11,274 nt of DNA from Antrodiella citrinella (lineage: Eukaryota > Basidiomycota > Agaricomycetes > Polyporales > Steccherinaceae). The stretch lies in assembly GCA_004802725.1 (NCBI GenBank), contig SGPM01000579.1, forward strand, positions 1 through 11,274, in the 5' to 3' direction. The position numbers were made by a program, and so were the translations under genes. This document shows, in pieces, positions 1 through 7,254 of the stretch; the stretch's first letter is position 1; each line of letters opens with the position of its first letter. Under the pieces are notes generated by a model that saw nothing but the letters and a program-made list of their open reading frames with translations, had not been told where the DNA came from and did not search any database.

Positions 1-1
1 G

Positions 2-262
2 CCCTACACCTACCGCGCCCCCACCACCACCACCAATACCACCACCAATTCGACTTCGAGTAATGGGACTAGTGGGAGTGGGAGTCAGAGGAGGACGAGG
101 AGGGCGGGGAAGAAGCCCGCGACGCCGCGCCCGATCGTGAACGACGTGCGCGAGCAGCGCAGGAAGCAGGGGACGCTCGCTTGGGGGTGGAGCCCTGTCG
201 TGCATCATCTCGAGGAGGCGACGTGGAGGCAGCATGCGCAGCCTGTCGCTGTTGGAGTTTGA
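2..262 (+). CDS. C-terminal end of an unrecognised protein (5' truncated by the window)
   Basis: One open frame runs from base 2 to a TGA at 260-262 and gives the last 86 residues of a protein that starts outside the window. It begins with a low-complexity Thr/Asn run (ACC/AAT codons), continues through a Ser/Gly-rich stretch, then an Arg/Lys-rich patch (QRRTRRAGKK). It ends in a more ordered segment containing NDVREQRRKQGTLAWGW and a Trp/His-rich tail. The basic patch could be a nuclear localisation or nucleic-acid-binding tail, but this is inference. The frame is GC-rich at third positions, unlike the DNA that follows it, which supports real coding. The opposite-strand open frame over 69-278 is a shadow of it. 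No domain is recognised, and function cannot be assigned without the missing 5' part. Confidence 0.6.
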   Translation, partial: PYTYRAPTTTTNTTTNSTSSNGTSGSGSQRRTRRAGKKPATPRPIVNDVREQRRKQGTLAWGWSPVVHHLEEATWRQHAQPVAVGV

Positions 263-1237
263 CTTTCCTTCCTGCCACTTTGCGCTACGACGGGGTTTGA
301 CTGCGAGTTTTTACAATGGACACTTGAGGAGGAATTGAAGGTTACTCTTACTACTACATAATTTTGGGAGATTCGGAGGAGACGACGAGCAGCGGGGTTG
401 TCTACCTTTTTGTATAATACTTGCTACGCACGCTTCACGATGCACGACCCCTCATCTCATCACACATTTCATACATTCATAGCTCCATACATACATCTTG
501 CTACGTCTTTGCACACAATCAAACCAAATTGTTCTCATCATACGCGTCGCACGGCTAGATATCATGTGGGATGGACTGAAGTTCCTCCGGTGTTGCAAAC
601 ATGTTTCTATTGCCTCTTATGTAGGGAGGAACCTCTAAAGACGAATCGACCCATGCTGATTCATATACGCACGCATCTTTCACGCCTTCGACGCGGCACC
701 TGAAGAGGACTCCTCCCACCACATATTGCAACGTTAACGCAGAATCTGTACATGTCATGGCACCCTCTGACTCGTTAAACACGCATTCAGAAGTCTGATC
801 GCACAAGAGACACAAAAGACACATTTGCCGTGCTTTGTTCGAGACTGAAAAAAACAACACGATGGGATTCATTCAACGTAATGACACTAGCAGGACTCGA
901 AACACCCGAGTCTACAAACGAAGACTTCAGTGAAGGTAGCTCCTAGTAGCACCCACTGGCGCGGCCAGCACGAAGAAGAAAAACCAACTTGAAGCCAACG
1001 CCCTCTCAGACTGCGGCGCACAAGGACGGAAACACGCTACGTCCAATTCCCGATTGTGATTGCGCGTAACGTGTCCCCGACCTGGGGGGGCTGCAAATTG
1101 GGAGGGCGTGGGCGACGGCGACGGCGTGGCGTGGCGTGGCGTGGCGTGTTGTTACGGTTCTGCATCTGCTGAACGTCGGTTTGTAGGTATTAGGATATAC
1201 TTGAACTTGAACGGGTACTACTCACGGGTGGCGTGCG
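263..1237. other. Gene-poor stretch between two converging genes
   Basis: This stretch lies downstream of the plus-strand gene ending at 262 and downstream of the proposed minus-strand gene ending at 1238, so it should hold both 3' untranslated regions. Open frames on both strands (for example 398-703 and 555-872) have no splice context, no recognisable motifs and random-looking composition, so I do not call them genes. It contains a seven-G run near 1084 and the GGCGT repeat at 1123-1147. I see nothing else that can be supported. Confidence 0.5.
1123..1147 (+). repeat. GGCGT pentanucleotide microsatellite, 5 units
   Basis: Five perfect tandem copies of GGCGT run from 1123 to 1147. They are preceded by a related GGCGAC/ACGGCG imperfect stretch. 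This is a simple-sequence repeat in non-coding DNA, expected to vary in copy number between strains. Confidence 0.9.
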
Positions 1238-2802
1238 TCACTCAGCAGATAGAATATTTATGTCTGACGAAATAGATCAGGAATGGACGAGGAGCGGAGA
1301 GACGGAGGAGTCATGCTCACCCGGGGGGATGCAAGTCGGGTCGGTGTAGCCACGACTTGCGCCAAACCAACCCTTCTAGAACCAGTAAGTGCCAGTGAGC
1401 GGGCTGCGCAGACAGAGCTCGGAACGAAAGCGCGAAACACTCACGACGACATGAATATGAGTCGACGAGTTACGCCGGACGTATACTGCGCCTGTTAAGA
1501 AGAGCGAGTGAGGGTGAGCATAATGAAACCGCGCAGTGGCATGTTTGCGAATTCTCTTACCTGAAGCTGCGACCCAGTGACATGGGCTGGACTGCGGCCT
1601 CTGCTCGTATGGGTACAAGCGACTCGGGCGTGGATGGCTGTATCCTCCGTACAGGATACGCATAGTACCCATTCCATGTCGTCCGCTCCGCCGACGCTTC
1701 ATCCATGATATAGTCGGAATAAGTATGACCTGTCTGAAGTCATGAGCGAGACTCTGGGTGCAGTGGTCCAGTTTATGTCACTCACGCATTGACTCGGACG
1801 ACGTAGTACGCCCTCATCAATAGCTTGGGAGACAGCCATATAGACTGTTCAGACCTAACCTGATGTCAGTATGAATATAGTACATGGTGGATGATGAATG
1901 GCCGCTCACGCCAAGCTGTATTCTTCGATCTTCAACGGTAGTCCCGTGGGAGACGTCGGATATGCCTGGTGCTCGTCAGCAACGTGAACCAAGGATGCTA
2001 TTGCTATTGAGCGACTCACCGAGGACGAGGTGTGCAATATCACCGGTGCGGTTGTTGATTTGGACGAGCTTGCTATCCTTTTGCCCATCGGGCACCACCG
2101 CATTGCCGTTCCTAGTGCGTTCGATAGGCCGTCTGCGCGTACGAATATCAGCAACATATACTGCAGAAAAACGCCAATGCTACTACACTCACCGGGGGCG
2201 GGATTGGTCGGCGGGTATCCTGTGGATCCGATGGTTGGCACATGGTGCGCCACAGGGATCAACAACGATCTCCGTACTGTCACTGTGTGGGTTTACCCTT
2301 TCACCATCGGCTGCCAACGGTATCTCCTGCATACAAATGATGGGTGCCCCTGGTTCGACAACTTGAATAAAGAAAGAACGCGACTCACCTTCCGTTGTGT
2401 CCATTGCCGAGCGTTGTCCGAGTCACCACCAGCATTGTCCTGTATCGTGCTCAATGAGAGTGAGGTCTGCGATATGCGAACTGTTATGGGAATTAGAGAT
2501 GGGTGGGTTTCACGTGCGTCACAGCGTTGACTGTGGCGGCAGTAATGCCTGGTAAGGGGGCGAATAACGCGCATTGTGCAAGCAGCGGAATATGAAGAGG
2601 GTGTGGTGCGTCGCAACGCTGGTGCTGACATGACGGATAAGCAGTCTGCACTCAAGAGATGAGGTGTGGCGTAACTTACGACAACGCATTGTACGAGGTT
2701 GGGGTGATATTGCAGCTGGAGAACTATCGAGAAGAAGATGGGGGAAGGTAGAGTGAGCACAGAAGAGAAGACGGTAGTCGATAGCGAGGAGAGACGTACC
2801 AT
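1238..2802 (-). CDS. Putative nine-exon gene, 363-residue unrecognised protein
   Basis: Model read on the minus strand from ATG at 2802 to TGA at 1240-1238. Exons are 2802-2389, 2326-2193, 2132-2020, 1965-1910, 1859-1786, 1733-1561, 1491-1445, 1375-1321 and 1263-1238. The eight introns are 50-69 nt, start GTGAGT, GTGAGC or GTAAGA, and end CAG or TAG. Five have a clear CTGAT, CTGAC or CTCAC branch-like site near the acceptor. Phases agree at all eight junctions and the exons sum to 1092 nt. Exon 1 opens with a hydrophobic stretch (about residues 8-32) that could be a signal peptide or membrane segment. Exon 3 encodes the most protein-like part (NGNAVVPDGQKDSKLVQINN). No domain is recognised. 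Weak points are that some acceptors were chosen to keep the frame, exon 1 contains an in-frame GTAAGT at about 2680, and exon 6 has a better-looking product in another frame. It may be a decayed gene. Confidence 0.4.
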
Positions 2803-3474
2803 GGAGTGTCTTTATATACCGAGCAGCTTGGTCGCTAACAATATGACCTTGTAGTTGCGAGCCAGTAAAATGGTGGCGCAAGGGTCTCAGCGCTGCGGAA
2901 ATGAGTCTCGACTAGGATTCCTCAGTGATTCTAGCTGGGTATACCATCAGAACGATGGAAATTACTTGAACGCCCTCGTAAAGACGGAGGTGAGGCTGTA
3001 AAGATCTAGAGAGAGAAAAACCTTGACGGTATCAAGTCAGCATAATAAAACCGGTATAAGCCTATTGTTCACTATGCCGGCTTCTGTGTCAACAAATCTG
3101 GCTGCTATCAGTGGCTGTGTAAGAGTGTTGTTGGACGAACAAGTACTTACAATAGATGACCACAACCAGAATCATGGCATCCGGGTCATGGTTAGCATGA
3201 TTCACTACCAGACAGGCATTATTTCCGGCGGTGGAAAGTGGATTAAAAATGACTTAATTTACGAATGTAAAAATAACTAAATTTACAGTGTCCAAAATGT
3301 ACAAATATATGGTGTGAGAAATACATGCCTTTCTGAGATACAAAAGCACGTGCATTCTAGGCCCAGAAAGTGGTCTAGAAGTCATTCATTTCCAACCCTA
3401 GAAAGCTGTTGATTTTCGGCTCCGGAAAGTCACCGGCCGATCACGGCGCGACGGAGGGGGGGGTGGACCGGACG
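2803..3474. other. Intergenic stretch, partly A/T-rich
   Basis: No gene is supported here. An open frame on the plus strand (about 3023-3280) starts at a non-ATG codon, has no splice context and no recognisable motif. The part from about 3230 to 3410 is A/T-rich relative to the rest of the window. It holds several short copies of a CCNGAAAG-like word near 3364, 3399 and 3423, which may be chance. A CACGTG E-box core lies near 3348 but cannot be tied to a gene. Confidence 0.4.
2811..2820 (-). promoter_or_regulatory. TATATAAA box-like element
   Basis: On the minus strand GGTATATAAA reads into the ATG at 2802. The TATATAAA core matches a eukaryotic TATA box. It lies only about 9 bases before that ATG, too close for a normal TATA-to-start distance of roughly 30 bases plus a leader. 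Either transcription starts inside the annotated first exon, so that a downstream ATG is used, or the match is chance. Confidence 0.2.
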
Positions 3475-3493
3475 GTTTTCGCGCGACGAAAAC
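3475..3493. repeat. Perfect 7-bp inverted repeat (hairpin)
   Basis: GTTTTCG (3475-3481) and CGAAAAC (3487-3493) form a perfect stem around a five-base CGCGA loop. It follows a run of eight Gs and precedes the purine-rich repeats. Nothing shows that it is transcribed or acts as a terminator, as no T-tract follows on either strand. Confidence 0.6.
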
Positions 3494-3494
3494 G

Positions 3495-3512
3495 GGGAGA
3501 GGGAGAGGGAGA
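3495..3512 (+). repeat. GGGAGA hexanucleotide repeat, 3 units
   Basis: Three exact copies of GGGAGA lie in tandem within a strongly purine-biased stretch. The opposite strand gives a pyrimidine tract, which explains the Ser/Leu/Pro-rich minus-strand open frames that cover it. Confidence 0.8.
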
Positions 3513-3574
3513 GCGGGACCGCGTGGAGAGGGTAAAGCGGGAGAGCGGAACCACGTGGAAAGGATGACCGGGCG
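3511..3574 (+). repeat. Imperfect 32-bp direct repeat, two units
   Basis: Unit 1 (3511-3542) and unit 2 (3543-3574) start GAGCGGGACCGCGTGGA and GAGCGGAACCACGTGGA. Over the first 24 positions 19 are identical and all five differences are G/A transitions. The last eight positions match poorly. This is a small decayed tandem duplication in purine-rich non-coding DNA. Confidence 0.65.
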
Positions 3575-3639
3575 TTGTGAACGGGTGAGTGGACGCCTTG
3601 GGCAGGTGGACGGAGGTTGCGGACGGGTTGGTAACTTAT

Positions 3640-3718
3640 CATGACTCCGATTCATGAGGGCTCGCCACGCATTCAGTATTAGCACCGTTGCATAGTCCCT
3701 GTGTAAACTTAGGTACAA
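3640..3718 (-). pseudogene. Possible protein-kinase catalytic-loop remnant (HRD-like)
   Basis: Read on the minus strand from 3718, the frame gives YLSLHRDYATVLILNAW followed by RALMN. In protein kinases the catalytic loop is usually Y-L-H-x-x-x-[IV]-x-H-[RG]-D-[LI]-K-x-x-N-[VI]-L-[IV], followed by a G-x-x-x-[LI]-x-D-F-G segment. Here HRD (3703-3695) and a following VLIL are in order, but the Lys and Asn of HRDLKxxN are missing and no DFG follows. This fits a remnant with a short deletion. It lies on the same strand as, and downstream of, the glycine-loop exons at 4858-4502, the order expected within one kinase domain. The match is short, so chance remains possible. Confidence 0.25.
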
Positions 3719-4501
3719 GTAGGAGCCATGTGGGTACTATGCCTAACGCTGGAGGACCGATGGCGGTCAGGATAGAGGGCCTATTAGTTGAGAACGATAG
3801 GACCTGGGCGAAAATTACACAGCTCGTCGACAGTACTTACCGACAATGAGGTTTTCTGACGCAGCTCTGACCGTCGATGAAGAAATAAAGCCGCCAGCCT
3901 CATCCCTCATCATTCATGTGCTCAGGTCTATCTGTACATGAGGGACTCGAAAAGTCAGTGAGGATCGCGACGAATGAAATGACAAACGCACGCCCTTGTG
4001 TGATGTGGAGTGGCCTAGGTGGTGACTAACAACATGCTTATGAGTGCCTCGATATGGGAAGAACAACGCGTGAGCAGACAGACATACCTTTTTTTTGTAA
4101 GTGATGAAGCACTGCTGTCGACCAAGGGAAGTCGGCGTGCGAGAGAGATAGAAGAGGTCTTGGGCGTGAAAGGGTATCCGACCTCGGAACGAAAGCCTGT
4201 CGAAGCCACAAGTAGCGAGCGCATTCGAGGAGGAGAGAGCCGAAAAGAGTGGACGAGAAATCTGTGAACGGGCATCAATCATGAGTAAAACAAGTCGACG
4301 ATGAGGAGCGAGACATACTTGGACTTCATGGGCGACTGACGAGTGTCTTGAGGGGAGCTAGCATGGATTAGATGACACACCAAGTGCGTGGATCAGCGAA
4401 GACTTGTGGAGTGGTCAGGGACGTGACCCCAAAACGCGGGTTTCGACCAAGGATCGTGAAGTGAGTACGATCTTACAACACGAAAAGTCGGCCGTGCTCA
4501 C
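3719..4501 (-). other. Splice-rich stretch between the two kinase-like pieces
   Basis: Minus-strand donors (GTATGT at 4087, GTAAGT at 3840) and an acceptor (TTCACAG at 4262) suggest transcribed, intron-bearing DNA. The clearest unit is 4261-4088: 174 nt, bounded by CACAG and GTATGT, divisible by three. All three minus-strand frames and one plus-strand frame are open across it, so the coding frame cannot be chosen. No kinase N-lobe motifs such as VAIK or a helix-C glutamate context are seen in any frame. It may be the worn middle of the same gene. Confidence 0.3.
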
Positions 4502-4858
4502 AGGAAAATGTCCCCGAAGGCCTTCAATGCCAAAACCTCCTCGCCCTACTCTTCTGAGTTGAATGGTTTGCACCGAATGATAAACGGAGACTCGGACCTT
4601 CGGCGATGGAAAGGCGCGTCGTGCTTACACGTTAATCCTCTTCGTATAGTCATTGAAGTTGCCAGGCGGTGAAGTCGCGTGGTATAAGGTGCGGATGCGA
4701 AATGGAGGCGTGGGTCTTGGTCTGAATAAGATGGACGGACGAGGAACGAGGATCGTGGAGACGCGCAGGATTGGCGAACGAAGAGTCGTCTTGTAATCGG
4801 TACGAGATGAACACGAAAACATACTCGATTGGATCCTTTCCTGCGTGACAGTCAAGTT
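4502..4858 (-). pseudogene. Protein-kinase-like gene fragment: linker plus glycine-rich loop, two exons
   Basis: An open minus-strand frame (4858-4629) ends in TSPPGNFNDYTKRINV and is followed by a GTAAGC donor. The 75-nt intron (4628-4554) ends CTCAG. The next exon (4553-4502) restores phase and reads RVGRGGFGIEGLRGHFP before a GTGAGC donor at 4501. GRGGFG fits the GxGxxG nucleotide-binding loop, and a D-x-T-x-x-I lead-in just before the loop is what I recall from tyrosine-kinase-like proteins of Agaricomycetes. The Val normally two residues after the last Gly is replaced (GIE), and the ATP-binding VAIK lysine is not visible downstream. Exons further on cannot be joined with confidence. I therefore call it a decayed kinase gene, although divergent exons or sequence errors could also explain the breaks. 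Confidence 0.35.
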
Positions 4859-6650
4859 CTATCTATCCGGATTCTGGTCCGTTGCTGTTCTGAAGGTGAG
4901 CAAACATGGGTCGCGACGAAGGACCAACGACGTACCTCGCACTCCAACGACCTTGGTCTCACTCATTCTCTATTTCCTCTCCTTTCGTTCCGCCTACCCC
5001 TCGCAATCCTTTGACGAAATGGACAGAGTAACCTTGATCTAACGCTGACGCGAACACCCCGCCTCCGTCCCCACCCTCGCCATGGCCTGCGCCGACCCAG
5101 TCGTTGACCACACTATTACCCATACCGTTGCCTAAGCTGCACCCGCCGCCGCTTGCATTTCCTTCGACTTCCCAGATCGAGAGAATGCGGCCATGAGACC
5201 CTACCGCGATCCCAGACATAAACAACTGAGGTACTCACCGGCAGTGATCCCTTCTCTGCCAAACAGTGCTCTGACCAAAGTTCTGATTCGGCGAAACATT
5301 CTCAACATTGCGACACTGTGAGCCTAATTTAATCAGTATGAAAATGAAAAGAATCTTGTATAACTCACGGCCTTTGGGTGGCTTGCGTTAAGGCGAAGTT
5401 GAACAGAGTAGTGGAGGAGAGAAAAGGAAGGAAGCGGGTTGTCGCCCGAGAACGACTTTGACAGTCTGCGAGAAATTTGGGACACAGAGGTGCAAACGAA
5501 CAACAAACACTCTTAAACGAGTCCAAACGAAGTCGCAAACGCGTGTTGAATGATAGAAACAAAGTGTAGTAAAGCTGCTTAAATTAAGCACGCCGAAAGT
5601 TATAAGTGCGTATCAGGTAGAGCAGAAAGAAAGGCGACAAAGGTCCAGCAGCACGAGACTCCAGTGGCGTCCAAGGAAACCGTCCCTTCGTTCAAGCCCG
5701 ATAATTTTCAGACACCGCTAACTTGAGTGGGTATGGTTGGATTGAGGAGCTATTGAATTAAATTGGCGACGAATTAGAACAGCTCGAGTCCTGTGAGCCT
5801 ACCATACACAGTCCGAACAGAAACAAGAGTAGGGGCACATTGCATACATATATTTGGCTGCCTCTTGGAGGCGTTGCAGACGGATCTCCATGGCCAACAA
5901 CACCACATAAGCATGTGTCCCCAGGATGACGGGCACCCATGGTAATGAGCCTACCTGGGGCGACGGACAGCAACGGGCACACCCACCCCTTGTAAGCGGA
6001 CCGACTTCATTTTGCAGGTTCCTTGGTTCCTATCAAGAGCACAACCGGATGGTGTAGACTCAGAGGGTTGGATTAGACCCAATTGTTCCCTCTGCTATGC
6101 TTTGTCCAAAACCTCGAAAAACTTGGGAAGAGAGGAAGAAAAACATGTGTCTGAGGCACCGAGCAATCCACAACCTTCCTATTTTGTAATATGCACGTGA
6201 CTGCAATGTCGGAATCAAATTTTAGCTATGTACCTAGTAATCCCGTGGATGTTGCGTTCATTCAACTTCAATTCTCACTGGGTATACACGCGTGTGTTCG
6301 ACTCCGTCGCTTCGTCCACATTGATGCATTTGAAAACGAAGATATGGCTTGTAAGTGTCAATGTCAAAACGTAGTGATTGGTAGATCGTGCAGATCAGAT
6401 CAAAGGCAGGTGAGCCAAGGGCTCGCGGGTGCCAAACCCCCAGAAATGACAAGGTACACCAAGTCAATTGAGACTGGAAAGCGGCCCGCGTGTCCGAGTC
6501 ATCTCTGGACCCCGGTTGCTCGAAGGTCACAAGTCAACAAACGTCTCGAACCCTGACTCGGAGTCCTCAGCTCTGAGACGTCCTGACGTTACCCCTCTTC
6601 TGAAAACAGTAGGAACAATTGCGACGCGCTACTAATACGCTAGAGGACAG
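4859..6650. other. Long stretch without a resolvable gene
   Basis: Splice-like signals are present but no chain of exons holds. A good intron lies on the minus strand at 5368-5324: GTGAGT, then ATACTGAT as branch site, then TTAG, 45 nt. The following exon (5323-5239) contains an ATG at 5308 leading to MLRMFRRIRTLVRALFG, and a second frame is also open. Beyond the GTGAGT at 5238, a Gly-rich minus-strand frame (about 5225-4959) includes IAVGSHGRILSIWEVE, which faintly resembles a WD40 blade. A hydrophobic minus-strand frame lies at 6031-5801 and is described under findings. Plus-strand frames at 6012-6200 and 6191-6556 are open but featureless. Confidence 0.35.
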
Positions 6651-6905
6651 TCTGTTCAGCTGCAGAACAGCTGAAGGACGCTCAAACCAAGGTCCTACGT
6701 CATCGTGAGCCGGCAGCCGGCGCACACACCGCCACGCTTCAAAGCTAAAAGTCTCGCATTCAATATATTAACATTCAACAGCTACCGATCAGCAGGGCTT
6801 CCATCAGCCCAAGAACGATATCAATTGACGAAATGGGATAGAAGCAGAGGCTACATAACGTTGCACTCGGATCCGGGAAACCAGAAGCGGAGCGAAAGAA
6901 TCTGA
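6651..6905 (+). CDS. Possible coiled-coil exons upstream of the main coiled-coil gene
   Basis: The sequence before 6651 is an excellent fungal 3' splice context: ACTAATAC at about 6630, then GAGGACAG. The exon 6651-6704 then reads SAAEQLKDAQTKVLRH, a typical coiled-coil segment, and stops at a GTGAGC donor. The next acceptor that keeps the frame (CAGCAG ending at 6795) gives LPSAQERYQLTKWDRSRG and runs to a TGA at 6903-6905. An earlier CAACAG acceptor at 6781 leads to a quick stop instead. This may be the 3' end of a separate gene, or old exons of the coiled-coil gene that begins at 7255. Exons before 6651 could not be joined in phase. Confidence 0.3.
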
Positions 6906-7254
6906 GCGATGATTCCTAATCGCGCCTCAGGACAGGACATACCGAACGGCATCTTTGTCGGAACCTCCACACCGACTAGCTTTGCTACTGTAGGGCCGCA
7001 CTCGAGGTGAGAACAAAAGGACGCCCAAAGCTAACTCGGGAAATTTGGCCCCTACTGATTCTAGGTGATCCTAGCAGCAGCAAGTGAGACGAGTCCCGAC
7101 ACGCGTGGTTTGATGCATCTTCTGCAGAAAAAACCCGATGAAGCACTGATAAAGAGTCCAGGAGGGAAGCCAGGCGCGTAGAAATACGAGTGAGTTTCTA
7201 CCCCCGCACTCATACCGCCCCTCCGGACTCCCATTCGTGAAACATCAGCCCCGC
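6906..7254 (+). other. Region just upstream of the coiled-coil gene
   Basis: It contains an open stretch (about 6937-7007) reading QDIPNGIFVGTSTPTSFATV, which ends at a GTGAGA donor (7008). A good intron end follows: CTACTGATTCTAG near 7064. Joining across it meets a stop, so no exon is proposed. A short frame near 7149-7192 (DKESRREARRVEIR) also looks coiled-coil-like but has no usable acceptor. The reading frame of the gene at 7255 stays open upstream to a TAA at about 7149, so the leader could hold an upstream start or an unrecognised exon. Confidence 0.35.

Noticed and set aside
398..872. Overlapping open frames on both strands (plus 398-703, minus 555-872)
   Set aside because: They overlap each other, lack splice or promoter context and recognisable motifs, and lie where 3' untranslated sequence is expected.
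1884..2530. Plus-strand open frames of 160-166 codons
   Set aside because: They run antisense to the minus-strand exons whose donors and branch sites are well formed. The codon content looks random and the second frame has no start context.
1561..2876. Similar 26-base words near 1560 and 2850 (both reading TGSQLQ on the minus strand) as a possible flanking repeat
   Set aside because: Only about 19 of 26 positions match, with no extension on either side. This is consistent with chance and does not support a mobile element.
3023..3280. Plus-strand 85-codon open frame
   Set aside because: It starts from a non-ATG codon, has no motif, lies in A/T-rich intergenic DNA and has no splice signals.
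3398..3642. Ser/Pro/Leu-rich minus-strand open frames
   Set aside because: Apart from the HRD-like start, they are the translation of the pyrimidine complement of the GGGAGA and purine-rich repeats, so the composition is explained by the repeat.
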